A stretch of 64,000 bases of DNA from Plasmopara viticola (lineage: Eukaryota; Oomycota; Peronosporomycetes; Peronosporales; Peronosporaceae), in the NCBI GenBank assembly GCA_001695595.3, contig MBPM02000025.1, forward strand, positions 372,001 through 436,000, in the 5' to 3' direction. Every line of letters starts with the position of its first letter. The first letter of the stretch is position 1. Under the pieces are notes generated by a model that saw nothing but the letters and a program-made list of their open reading frames with translations, did no database searches and was not told where the DNA came from. The position numbers were made by a program, and so were the translations under genes. This document shows positions 47,526 to 59,533 of this stretch, piece after piece.

Positions 47526-49209
47526 TTATCGAATGCTCATGACGCTCGACAGTGACGAGCTACTTAGCTCAGCCGTGCTCGAAACAGCCTTTCGCGCCTT
47601 ACGATTTGGACCAAATACCTTCCAAAATCGCAGTGTTTCATCTGCTGCACCAGAAACCACCGTTTCGCCATCAGGCGATGCAGCCAAGTGAAGCACACGA
47701 GACGTGTGACCAGTAAGCTCCTTAACCTTGGTCATGCTCGGGTATTTCCACAAACACAACTCATTTTGCGAATATCCGTGGGACGACAAGAGCTCCTTTT
47801 CGGTATTTGACCACAATAGCGAGCACACCTGCGATCCAGTGTCAACAGAGTTCAACATGGCTCCGTTCGTCGTGTTCCAGAACTTGACTGTGCGATCAGC
47901 AGTACCTCCACCCGTGGCTAGCAAATTGCGCTCCCAAGGACACCACGCAATCGCTTTCACAGCAGCTGTGTGTTGTTCTAGCCGGTGCGCAGGAGTTTGC
48001 GTGCCGCGAATCGAACCAATATTGCCTGCTTTCCATAGGCACAGTGCATTGTCGTTTCCACCAGACGCTAGCATCGTACCGTCCGGAGACCATTGAAGCC
48101 CACATACTTCCTGTTCATGACTCGTCAATGTCGACAGCTGGTGTTGCCGTGCGCGCACATCGTGGTGTATAATTGTGCTGTCTCGCGATCCTGATGATAG
48201 GACAAAGCTATTCCAAGCCAATGCACCCACGCGCGATGCGTGTCCGTTCATCGTTCGGACTTGGCGTGAGGCAGTGACATCCCACAGTTGAACAACCGAC
48301 TCACTCGTGCCAATAGCCAAATGCGCTGAATCTCCCGCGGCATCGCTCCACTGCACTGAACTTACATACTCGTCTCCCTCTAGACCCATGAGTTCATTAA
48401 TTTCACCCGAGACGGCATTCCAGAGGTAAACGCACTGTCCCAGTGCCACCGCCAGGATGTTGTTGGCTCCCCACGACAGCAAGTTTAAGTAATAGTCGTT
48501 CATTAACTCGGGTGCATCCAATACCTTGATTGGAGCTGAGGGAACGTGGCGGTTTAGCTTTTTCGCGGCGGCCGCGGGAATCACGCTCACTTTGTTATGA
48601 GAGAATCTGGCTGACAGCGTGGATTTAAACGAGTCCGGCGGGGCTACCGCCGGTTTGACTTTTGTGAATTTGAGAATCTTGTGGTTTGAATCATCTTTTT
48701 TGCCCAGCAGCGCGCTGGCCAGGCGCTTTTTATAAATCTGCTTCTCCTCGTCTTCGACTGTACTGGTGCAGGCCGAGGCTCCTCCAGAAGGATCGGGGCT
48801 ATTCTTGTGCCTGGTTGTTGCTGCTTCAATGGCCGCTGCTGTATCTGGTGAGTTGCACTGTACTAATTCCAAATTCATGGCGCTACGTGTCGGGATGAAG
48901 CGGTCCGACGCCTAAAAAATGACAACACGACCATTTAGCCATTACAATAGCTCGAAAAAGCTTGTAAAAATCTAAACCGACAGTTTTGCTGGTGTTGGTA
49001 CTGCAGATCGGACCACGAGATGTATCGACTTTACTTTTTTTGGCGCTAGAGATGCCGCTATTGCTGCTGCTCGACGACTTGTGGACACCCGCTTCGGACG
49101 CGTTGTGCGAGCGCTTACGAGCATTGCCGCGGATCAAGGGAGTACTGACGAGTAAAGAGGATGAAGATTCGCCCGTAAGACGCTGCACCTCCGCGCTAGG
49201 ACTCGCCAT
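47526..49209 (-). CDS. CDC20: CDC20, activator of the anaphase-promoting complex
   Basis: Two exons, 48982-49209 and 47526-48911, join in phase 0 across a 70-bp GT-AG intron, giving 537 residues. The junction restores the C-box (ASDRFIPTR), needed for APC/C binding. A seven-bladed WD40 propeller follows, opening with IKVLDAPELMNDYYLNLLSW and including LAVALGQCVYLWN, RVGALAWNSFVLSSGSRD, HEQEVCGLQWSPDG, AVKAIAWCPWERNLLATGGG and GHTSRVLHLAASPDGE. The protein ends in Ile-Arg, the IR tail that docks on APC3. CDC20-specific wording (the AVAL strand and the long acidic/Ser-rich N-terminus) favours CDC20 over CDH1. It binds degrons of mitotic substrates to trigger anaphase. It lies 441 bp upstream of the MINDY-like gene on the same strand. 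Confidence 0.96.
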
Positions 49210-49868
49210 CGTGCGTAGACCGCCAGGAGAAGGTAGTCTGATGTGTACTTAAAGTACTACTTTTCTCGTGATAAGATTTTAGTAGGAACGTACCTTTTCA
49301 ATTAATACTACCCGTTAATTTTTGGGAAATTTTAAGTAAGAGGGAAGCACCTGTTCAATCATTATACTGGACCGTCGCCTTCGCGCTATCGGTTAACATA
49401 CCGGTAGTCATATGTTTGGGAGTTCACCCACAGGGTTTCAGAACCTCCAACTCTACAGGTGAGAAGTCGTGTCAAAGGCGCTGATAATAATGATCAATTG
49501 TGTCTATAACGTCAGGTCAATCTTGTCTCAAACTCTCATAAGATATCAAAATAAGAATATTCTATTTCCCTAATTGACCCTGGCGACAGCGTCGCGAAAG
49601 AAAGCTCTCCTCGTGGCAGAAATGGTTGCTCTCTTTATTCAAGAAGAGAGAAATAGATTTTGTGTCCCAACAACTCTCTCTGCTTATGCCCGGTAGTAGT
49701 GTTCCGTGCCTAAAATCAAACTCTTGTCAAACTGGTGAATCGGCCTCTAGTGTATGTCCCGTCGTATAATCCAATTTTAACGTTTTTGCGCTCACATGAC
49801 AACACTTAAAGATAACTTATATCATGCAAAAGGTGTCTTCGCACTCTATGTGAAGCGTAGACGCCAAG

Positions 49869-50189
49869 ATTGTATTGTATTGTATTACATTATCGCGTTG
49901 CCAAGTTATGCACGTGCTAGGCTCAGTCTGGCTAGCCCACGGCATAGAGTGGTGTCCGCATACGTCGGGTCTCGTTCGGGGGGCAGTGCAGCCAGCACCG
50001 AAGTCGTGAGGGTCTTCCATTATTTTGTTTAGCTCTGACTTGGTAAGAGCCCAGGTGGCGCCCGGTGCTGGAGACCGTCGCGTCGAGGGTAAGACTCGTT
50101 AGAGACCTGCAGATGCCCGAGAGCACCTGCCCGAAGCACGCGAGCATTTAGCCTCCGCGCTTGGAAGGAGGGCGTCACCCCAACCTTTT
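49869..50189 (-). mobile_element. SINE-like element, apparently full length, inverted
   Basis: Reverse-oriented copy of the 40712-41039 unit: the tail reads ATTGTATTGTATTGTATTAC at the left and the head ends CCAACCTTTT at the right. CCAAG occurs on both sides (49864-49868 and 50190-50194) as a possible short or eroded target-site duplication. Confidence 0.8.
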
Positions 50190-50194
50190 CCAAG

Positions 50195-53100
50195 ACAATT
50201 ATAAATTCGTACTAAGCTTTTGATCATACCGACTCTTTAATTCAAAATATCACTAGCTCGTTGTTTCTTCCCTTTTGTTTAAGGGCTTCAGGCGTACATG
50301 TTCTTTATTGCAAAATAAAGTTTTCGACTTGCCAATATATTGTGGGACGGCTAACGCCTGCAAGTCACAGCTTTCATCGCCGCATAAGCAAAAGGCACGA
50401 GCTTGTGGCATTTATAAATCGAAGGTTAGCTAACTAGTTAACGCAGAACGGCATTCCCGTACTATGGACACGGCTAGTGTTTGTTATATTTCGTTCAAGA
50501 TCAACTTTTACGACTAATTTCACGCTTCATGAGTCGTTATAAGTCTTTCAACGCTCTTTCCCGCGAGTGGTGGTTCTTCAAGGTTTGACCCCTATTTTAG
50601 ATTCCATCGACAGTCTTCAACTTCACATGCTATGTAAAGTGAATATAGCTAGCAGCATGGCGACTAATTTACCATCCTGGGCGGATCAATTGTTCTACTC
50701 CTCGAGAAATAATTTTGCCTTGGGGATGAGACTATAATGTTCTTTGCGCCCGAATTTCTATCGGCGGTTTTTCACCGTTTCTATCGCTGAATAAGTCTTG
50801 GGTCTGCTTGGCACTTTGTACTACTATTACATGGCATACCCAATTTCGAAAAAAACTTACAAGTTTTCAAGTCAATTTTGACAAGCTAACCACGCCCATT
50901 TTAAATAATGTGCATATTGCCTCTGGCAAGTGTGGTAGAACTCTAGCCGAAGCTGCAAGGCCACTGAGGTTGTTAAATTTTCTAGCTGCCCAAGGAATTT
51001 TCGGCCGTCGCAACTATTCACGGTGTGTCCAACACTCATTACAGCACCAATTTTTTTTCTTGCTGGCGTTCTGATGTGTTTACCAGACCCTCATCCAAAA
51101 GGGCATAGTCAAGCGCCGAAGTTTTACGCCGCACACGACATCTAGACTTTTGATACTTATAAAGTATCTGAGCTAAGTGTGGCCCGAATTTGATAAATTC
51201 TGATAAAATTGTATTCACCGATATTGCCTCTTTCAAACTCGGAGTCTTCTGATCGGCTTCGTGGAACCACGACTCTAACCTGTTTGACACGTCTTCGCAG
51301 TCTACTCCGACCTTCTCTATCGGTTCCAGCACAACACTTTATTTCTCAGTTTTCGTCTTCAGCATCTTCCCGCTACAAATTAACCTGCCATTATGGTTGT
51401 GGAATTTTGAAAAGTGCACACACCTATTTTGGTACTGCTACTTTGCAACTCAAGTTTGGTCTAAATGGCTCAGTGCTTTTCGAGGCTGTTTTTAACCATA
51501 CAAGAATGGGGTCATTTTTTCCAATTTTGAACTAATCGACCATGCCAAGTCACGTCACGCATACAGTTTTTTGTGATTTTTCACATTGTGCGAGAAATAA
51601 TTCGTCGTTGCTTGAGGATGCATCGCAATGATGCTTGCTTTTTATGAGGTTCAAGTTAGTCAAGTCGAGGCTGTTATAGTGCATCACATACAGCACTTAT
51701 ATCAATATTTACGCTGCATAAGTTCGAGCCATTCCGGTGCGAAGCTGCGGCAATCACTTGAGTTAGTAGCCAGACTGCAATCCACCAGCAGCTTATTGCT
51801 AAAATTTCACAATAAAGACTTAATGCGGCTGCATAATGCTTCGACGCGTTCGCTTTAAAGGTAAAAGTAACTCGGTTCAGGTTTTGGCAATATTGCAAAT
51901 TGTACCCTCGAAGGATCCCTGGACCCATCTTAGCAACCGCTACGATTGGGTGCTGTTCTGACTGAGAAGACGACCCTTTCAGCTCTTTTTCTAAGAAGAA
52001 GAATGGACTATAACAAATGCTGTTTTTAGGCCTCGGCACCTTTTAAAAATATTTGGACTTTTCGCTGTTCTTAGGGATTTTTACTCCTGGAATTAGTCGT
52101 AGCCGATATGCTAATTGCACCTTTTTGAGGTCACGGGTAGCCCGATCTACGTCACATTTTATATACCGATTTGGTCGGACTACGGTCAAGGTAGCGATCC
52201 TTGCAACTATCCGTCACCCAGTATTACCGCCTCTCCCATTTTGCATTAAAGATACTGCATACCCCTGATTAGGGGCTTCGCATTCCGACGTCTTATGGCT
52301 TAGTGTTGTAACGATTCTCTCACGACAGTCCTTTGGCATTTGTCGCAAGCCATCAACTTATGACTTCCCAATTTTAATTCCCCCAAATAGCATCACCTGT
52401 CAGTTTTTAATCACGATGGAGTTCGTCAATGACTTGGCGCAGAGGTAGAAACTGCACTGCACATACGGATCCGTTATAGAAGTAAAGGGACTTTGGTGTT
52501 TCCTCAAAATACATCTTCAGCTCACTATGTAATTATAGTTTGTAGGCCTGCTACGACTCTACGTCCTCAACTTACAATTTTATCCCACATTAGTATACAT
52601 AAGACATAATTTAGATACCAAAAAAGTGCTAGGCAACTTGCTGAAGAAAGTGATAAGTATCAGTCTTCTATCCTACCGCAAAACGTATTAGAGTACCATT
52701 AAGAGCATAGGCAGACGTATTTTTAATCGTTACTACATAAGGGTTGACTACATATGCATGTCAAAGGCTGCCGTAGCCAGTCGAGCCATTTAGTTGTGAA
52801 GTCGCATCAATGATGACAGTTCTCGATTGATACGAACCGTTAATGTCATCAACGACACTTACAATACGCTTGTTTCTGCTAATACTTCCAACTGAATCCG
52901 GATTAGTTGTTAAATTGGATAAAAACGGATCTGCTTATCGGGTGCTATCACTTATAATTTAAATTGAATGTTAATGCCTTTTATAGTATGTTTGGCTACA
53001 GGCACTGTCATTATATTGGCTTATACACAGACGCTGGTGTACGTGCAAGAGCTTGTTTAACTCTGAAGTAACCTTCGCGAAAGTTGGCTTTGTCAATATA

Positions 53101-56100
53101 ATGATTCGGCCGACCGGCAGCCCTCTCTACTATCTATTTTGTATGTGGTCAGTACATATAAGCTATTGTGGTCAAAGCTAGTTTTACCATTAAATAGCCT
53201 TGAAGATTAGACTCCTAGTGCCGATTAGGCATCCTATCAGGTATTCTCCCGGTTTTATACTGAAGCGTTCAAAAAAATGAGAAGTAGATATAGTCCCTGC
53301 GTATACCATAGAGTTAGATTTTGTGCAGATCTTTTTTGCACAAGATCTTAGTTAGATCTTGTGCAAAAGGCTATAGGCGATGCCTAAGAGAAGCGAAAAC
53401 CTCCAGTCTTTAAATATCGATCTGTTTGCACGCTTCGATCTCCTTTGAACCAAGGAAAGTAAGCGGTTGCTTACCATATTATTGAAATTTTTGGCACGTT
53501 TCTTCATCGCAAGGTGCTGTGTGACTCCGTCGTAGCTTTCGGCATCAAAGCTTACGTAAAAAGCGGCTACTCGAAAGCTTTCGAAACTCCAGGAAGCATA
53601 TGTTATTTTGCCGCATACGTCAGACGTGCAGTATACGCTGCACGAAAAAGTTACTGACTTTTGTGAGCCTGAGATATTAGAGCCCTTTTTACTGCCAAGC
53701 AGGTCAAACGCGTCATGATGCTAGAACTAACCGATACAAGTAGCAGGCAGTATTGGCTTTGGTTAACCCGTTAGTAGTGGTGGAGCAAAGGGAGGAACAA
53801 CAAATCTCCTCTACTGGATTTTTTGGACAGAGACGCTTAAGAGACACTCCCAACTATAGGTGTGTATGTGCGCGTGGCATTTGCACATTCTTACTTATAG
53901 GGCCGAACTTTGCGCTGGGCTCTCGCGTGAATAAGCTATCTACTTTGTGAGCACATAATGAAAGTTAACACCCACGTTTCTCTTTACAAATTTCGAGCGC
54001 TCACACCGCTCCCGCTTCCTTGCCCGCCAGCAAAGCTACCGCGAATCTAATGCATACAGTAACGCAATAAGGAGCTAGTGGCCACCGCTACTGGGAGCTA
54101 CTTTCCATGTGATTGTGTTCATAGATAAGTCTGCATCGGAATCAATCGTTGATTGTGCAAAAAAGTGTTAGATGCTTTTCAGATATTATGTGCAGTCACA
54201 TCCAGGTTCGCTCCTTCGACTCGTAGAGCTCAGAATAGTGGCGGGGTACAAATTGGATAAATTTAAGTGATGCCGAGCCCGGTAACATCCGCTATCATGG
54301 CTTTAGCAAGCAAACGCACAAAATCCGATCCTTGATCGAAGGAGCTGACAAGTTAGACCTTTATCCTGCCCGAGTGCTTCAAAAGGAAACTCCGAGATAT
54401 GACGTGTTACATAAAAATATTGGGATGTATGTTGTACCGCGCACTACAATTGGTAGATAAACACTATCAAGTCTGAATAAAAGAGTAGGCTTTATCTCGT
54501 ATAGTGCTTAGGGCTGTGAATTCGTCAAAAGAGCTATCAAGTGCAAGGCAAAGTTTGTGTCCAACGTTTGAGGAAACAATACCTTCAAACATTTTATTTT
54601 TTCGCCCAGATACAACATGTTTATCATGCGTCGCTCTGAACAAGGTCAGTCGGCGCTGGAAACCCATTTTGTTCACCATTTTGTCAACTGGGACCAAGGA
54701 TTTGGATGTCAACATTGACACATGATTTTTTGAGTGTAGAAAGTTTAATTTTTGTAAGCGACCATGCACTCATAATTCCAAGTACATTTTCTGGGCTCTA
54801 AGCCCTCTGCGGTCGATTTCAATTGATATTTTCTATAGAACATGATTGACATGACGCACTTATTCCAACGCCTGACAAGATGGCTGTCAATCTTTGCTCA
54901 AAATATATTTCATGCTACAACCAAGCCTTACAAACTTAATGTGCTTCTCGACGTGCTATGACGTAGACCCAAGTATGAGTTTGCTCACATCAGCAGCACC
55001 AATTGACGAAGAGGTTTGTCCGAGAAGCAAAACGAATATTAGCTTAGAACCTGCAGTGAAATTTTCTATTAACGGCTAAGACGCCAAATTCGGCTAAATT
55101 ATACCTCGACATCGATCGGATTTGCTTGTCGATTAGTTAAGGCAAATCTTATTTACGTCATTGATTAAATTATAAAAGAATTTGAATGTACACCTTTGGT
55201 GGCACACAATGACGGTCGTTTGGCCTGAGATAAAACGTTTATTCTCGGTATTCACAATCCATAATTGGCCAATATATGCAAGTGGGCGACCAGGTAAGTG
55301 AGGTCCTTTAGACTCTGATAGAGGGATAAAAGATGAAATTAAATAAATTAATTCATTTTTATGTTTAGTCCTTCAGAGCAATTTGAAATTTTCCTATTTT
55401 TCGTATACCTTTTGTATATATCAACGCTTCTTTAATTTACACTTGCGGCTCGCACTCTGGCTCCTTGAGCAACCTGTCAGTACCGACAGACTGTTAAAGC
55501 CCACGCGTCTCGCCTTTTTCTTTGATTTGATCAAGTAAAGGCATCGCGAGCATAGTAGTGTTGGAGTGCCGCCTATGTAGTCAGCACTAGTGTAAGTGAC
55601 GCACAATTTTAAGGAATTCACGGTATGTATACCATTGGCAATGAAGTCCGATAGGATCCCACAGTTAGATGCTGGAATTTGCGAATGATCTATTAACTTT
55701 CAAGTTCTCGTTCGCTGACGAGTACAGAAGACAACCCTCAGACAAATAGCAATTAAGAAAGAATTGAAGTATTTCCGCTTTGAATTGGCTCAAAAGAGGT
55801 TGAAACATCTATTCTAAAAATAATTTGAAATACAAAAGATAGAAAAGCTTTTCTCATTGGTGGATTTGTTAGTTAGGGAGACTATCTCGACATTCCATTT
55901 ATTGATACTGATTGCTTTATTTCAACAGTGGTGCAGCGATACTCGACATAGTCGTATGATGCGTTAAGCGATCATAGAGAGCGTTTAAAACGATAAAGTC
56001 GATGGAGTTGTGTTCAAACATTATGATTGGTACGACAGAATACGTATTTTCCCGCATTAGTGTAGTTTTTGTCGATGTTTTGACACTCTTTAAGCTGGCA

Positions 56101-56130
56101 CTTATAAGTTTACGTATTATATTTGATGAT
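50195..56130. other. Gene-poor spacer before the right arm
   Basis: No intact gene was found in nearly 6 kb. Frames at 50808-51074 (+), 51039-51332 (-) and 54467-54769 (-) are open but unrecognised. A perfect hairpin lies at 53334-53368 and a weak match to the dispersed repeat near 55855-55890. Confidence 0.45.
53334..53368. repeat. Perfect 15-bp hairpin
   Basis: Arms TTTTGCACAAGATCT and AGATCTTGTGCAAAA flank a five-base loop TAGTT. A third partial copy of the arm (AGTTAGATTTTGTGCA) lies just upstream at about 53313-53328, so the hairpin may derive from a local repeat. No transcript or terminator context is visible. Confidence 0.6.
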
Positions 56131-56224
56131 AAATGCTTTTGACAGTCATATAATATATATATAAATACTTTTTTCCCCATATAGCGTCTCAATTTTTCCG
56201 TTTTCTTGGAACAATACCCGGTCT

Positions 56225-56413
56225 TCAGCAATAAGGCGAAAGGTGCATGGATGCAGAAAGCGACGCATCCTCGCCAGATTCAATGATAACGTTACCGTTG
56301 ACACCGACATCATTATTAATAATATTCTCACTGAAAGACGCACTACCAAATGGGTTCATTTTGTTACAAAGAAGCTGGTTGACTTTCATTTTATCACCAG
56401 TGCCACCTCGCAT
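56225..56413 (-). other. Short conserved ORF remnant, right copy
   Basis: Open frame ending in the same Ser-rich segment as 14434-14606, with about 80 percent shared residues over the last 45 codons. The arms lose similarity about 90 bp beyond its stop, so it marks the outer edge of the duplication. Confidence 0.3.
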
Positions 56414-56439
56414 TTAAGCAAGTGTTTGTAGAAGTGCAC

Positions 56440-56715
56440 GGGGTGTCCAATCGTTTAAATTGCATTGTTCATTGAGACGCCAAGGGTCCAGTAAGTTGAT
56501 TTGATGTGATCTATGAACTTGTCAGTCACCTATACTCCCCGGAAGTTCGTCCATGCCATGAAATTGCAACCCATTGTATTAGACTTCAAAACCCTTTTCC
56601 GAATTGCAGCATCTTTAGGAAATCACATTGCGGCCACCACCTTCGCGCCACTCTACAGCAGCTTAGGTGTACTCTCGTAGCCTGATTTTACTCGTGCATC
56701 GGCGACAAATCCCCG
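56440..56715 (-). pseudogene. SDR N-terminal relic, right copy
   Basis: The reverse strand preserves the ARVKSGYE and AKVVAA(M/V) coding positions of the left copy (14118-14369), but in-frame stops replace Gln and Arg codons and the start is missing. It is more decayed than the left copy. Confidence 0.6.
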
Positions 56716-56939
56716 TTAATCGTTAAAGAGAGGAGATATGATCTGAAAGGATGCTAACTAATGTTGGTAACGGAGCAAAGCAAGCGAATAACATCAGACC
56801 GATAGGCAAGCTGCATATCAAGGTAATATTTACCGGGGAACACGTAGTTCATAGTCAAAAACAAAGTTCGACACTAATTTAATACTTGGGCGTCTAAACG
56901 ACTCAGTGATTGAAAAAGAAATCTCATCTACAGGGAAAG

Positions 56940-57110
56940 TGCAATTGATTTGTGCGTCCCAGCGTTTCAAAATGGTTAATGTACGCTTTATTGTTACTCA
57001 AGTGCGCCCGTACTAGTTGATAGAAAGGACGGATCTGTGGCCGGAAAGCATCTCAGCGTTTCAAAAGCGTGAATGCACGCCTTGTTGTTGCTCCATTGCG
57101 TCCAGAAAGA
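56940..57110. repeat. Imperfect tandem repeat inside a right-arm-specific insert
   Basis: A unit containing CAGCGTTTCAAAA, a (G/A)TGAATGCACGC-like stretch and TTGTTGTTGCTC recurs with a period of about 88 bp (from 56964 and from 57054). The left arm lacks the surrounding ~400 bp. Confidence 0.55.
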
Positions 57111-57146
57111 TATAGGGACACTCCTGGTAATTAAATTCAGCCCAGG

Positions 57147-57645
57147 TCAGACGAAGTCGGTCGTAGAAGTGACGAAGCTTGCGAAACGTGACCTTACTTG
57201 TGTAGCAAGCCCTGTGATAGTATACGTCTTAAAAGCGTTCTTTTCCGGTTTTATCTCGTGTTCGTCTGCCGCCGCCACTCCATCCGGAACATTGGCAAGC
57301 TGCGAATTTTGTGTGAAGCGCCACCGATAGCGCGATTCGCTTGGCAAGCAAACTTGTGTTGCTTGATTAAGCGCCCACTGACTTGCGCGCTCTACCTTTG
57401 TTGATGCCCTTTTGACAAATATTGTCGCTACCTTTTGAAAGACCATTATAACCGGGATCAGCGCCGTTTGTAGCAGCTCAAACGCGGTAGCTGCGGATAG
57501 TGCTGGCAATGTTTGTCTTTTATGCAACTTTTGTAGAGTTGCAAAGCACGCTGCAAGCTCTGTATCGCGGACATCAGCGTCATTCATTTGCCCAGCAACA
57601 GGCGATGGCTACTTTTTCTTTTTGACAATATTGTGCCATTCTTAC
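57147..57645 (-). pseudogene. Unidentified gene next to POLE3, right copy
   Basis: The main frame (57147-57587) runs 146 codons, including RDTELAACFATLQKLHK, a hydrophobic LIPVIMVFQKVATIFVKRA stretch and a DEHEIKPEKNAFK tail. The ATG matching the left copy's start (about 57645) is out of frame with it because of changes near 57600. Translation could begin at the internal Met near 57587. The gene is divergent from POLE3. No function can be assigned. Confidence 0.4.
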
Positions 57646-57648
57646 TAT

Positions 57649-58331
57649 ATGGAGCACGAGCATGCGACTAGTTTGACCGCACGCGCGGACGCTACCGGAC
57701 CGCGCAATATTGACGAAGGATGCGAGACAGACGCTTAATTCTGCGACCAGTGTATTTACCCTGTATCTGGCATCCTTGTGCGGCAATCAAAGCATTATTG
57801 CTTCTGGTAAATTTGCTGACCGACTACTGGTGCGATTGCTGCAGAGCGCACGAAACTTCGATAGCCAACAAACGCAGCACTATTACACTTAAGGATGTGC
57901 TACAGACGCTACGGGACGCAGACTTTGAGCACTTTATTGAGCCGATTGAGGCGTGCCTGCGTGGTTAGTGTTTGGTGCCACACGGAATCAACAATAAACT
58001 AAAACCTATTGCTGCTACAGAAGCAAAGGCTGCCGCTTGTCAGATAAAACAAAAGAACATTGTGGCTGAGGAAGAGGAGGAGGGTGGCGATACTACCAAC
58101 AAAGTCGTTGGGCAGCTGGACGATGTGGCCATTGACACAAACGAGGGGGACGACGATGATGGCGTGATGTCAGTGGACGAGCCATCGGATGTCGAGGAGA
58201 CCGAAAATTCACTCTTTAAAGCTGTGCAAGATGAAGGTGTGAGAGAGGAGGAATATAATAACAAACTTGCAAGAGACCAGAAGACATTTGTCAGCGATAA
58301 CGACTCTGCGGAGTTATTGGATCAATCATAG
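57649..58331 (+). pseudogene. POLE3: POLE3/DPB4-like gene, right copy, frameshifted
   Basis: The ATG at 57649 aligns with the intact left gene, but eight bases present on the left (after GCACGCGC, near 57690) are missing here, shifting exon 1 before the histone fold. The downstream exons are preserved: the histone-fold exon, an intron whose donor is GTTAGT instead of GTAAGT (about 57965), and the acidic-tail exon to 58331. Several acidic codons differ. A downstream start would lose the first helix, so this copy is probably nonfunctional. It is convergent with RPP30 at 43 bp, as on the left. Confidence 0.82.
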
Positions 58332-58374
58332 AGGCTTGAAAACAAAAAACAATTCTAAGGTTGATACGACGTGA

Positions 58375-59395
58375 TTAATCCATAGCAAGATTTTCCGTGT
58401 CTTGCACCTGCACGCTCCCTATAATTCCTCTTCGTCTATCTGCGTGCTCAAGCACAGCCAGACATGATGTGGAAATCGCGTCAAGCGCTTGACCGTATTT
58501 CAGTCCAGCTAAGAGCCCGATGTTTATGACATCATAAGGTGAACGAAGTAGAATGTCGCGAGTTGCACTGCTAGAGAAAACCAAGTTCTTTCCATTTGTG
58601 ACACGGACCAAATTGCTAGCATTGGAGAAGAAGTATCGTCGACCAGCGGTATCACCAAGGCACGGTGTATATGTAATTTCAAAGTAGAGACCACGCTTCA
58701 TCGCAGTGGCAATCTAAGATCGAAATTACGTCGAGTGAGACAATCTTACTGGATGATGAGATTAGCAACAATACAAAGCACCACGCACCCATGGTCGCTT
58801 CAATTGAAACGGTAGCCGATTTGTGACGTCAAATGTGATCAAGTCAATGTCGCCTTGCTCACACAAAAATTGAAACACCTTGGGTGTCATAGCCTCGGCG
58901 GCTACAACGTCGTATGCCTTTACCTCATCTGATGCTATCTGCAGCAGCTCAAAAACAGTGAGCTTTTCTTCACACCAGCGAGATACACATAAAATTCAAG
59001 ACCTACCAGTTTTTGCGCGTCTGCCACCTCCTCCAACTTGAGTGTGATACGCTTGCGCTGCCTTAGTGCCTTCTTATTAGCTGTACAATGATCATCCTTC
59101 AAGTGCAAGCCACTTTCCGGAGATGCGGTGTATAGCTTAGCTCGCTTAAGGACCTTCCTAACCTTGTCTTTTTGCGCTATTTGCGGTAAATCTGGCAGCA
59201 TCGTCACTGGATCGAGCTTCTTGTTGCCATCGTAGTCAACATTGACGCACACGGTTCTGTATCCTACTTAAAGGCAGCAACATCATAAGCCTTACTAGTT
59301 TACAATACACTGATACAAAGTGGCCACAAACATCGCTGCAGCTCGCCTGCTGACACTCGCGCCGTCGCGCGCACATTCAGGTCCACATATACCAT
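58375..59395 (-). CDS. RPP30: RNase P/MRP protein subunit p30, right copy
   Basis: Same exon structure as the left copy: ATG at 59393-59395, a short first intron, a 35-44-nt second intron near 58955-59010, a third intron at 58715-58788, and the final exon at 58375-58714 with RRYFFSNASNLV and RSPYDVINIGLL. Exon 1 and intron 1 look identical to the left copy; differences elsewhere are a few substitutions (for example VEKVLKR against VRKVLKR). No stop or frameshift appears in the spliced model, so both copies may be expressed. Confidence 0.93.
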
Positions 59396-59533
59396 CACCT
59401 CGTGCTAAAAATGATCGTAGAAACACATAGCTTCTGTAATTACATCTATTCCATTTTAAACCAATTATACAGAGACTAAATGTGCGCCAGTCAATATTTG
59501 ATGATATCTATCAATGTGGCATTACTGAAAACA
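59396..59533. promoter_or_regulatory. Bidirectional RPS15/RPP30 promoter region, right arm
   Basis: 138 bp between the divergent ATGs, the same length as on the left and almost identical in sequence. It should drive both genes. Confidence 0.5.

Noticed and set aside
51039..51332. 97-codon minus-strand frame that vaguely resembles an effector helical domain
   Set aside because: No start context, signal peptide or translocation motif, and the resemblance is too weak to name.
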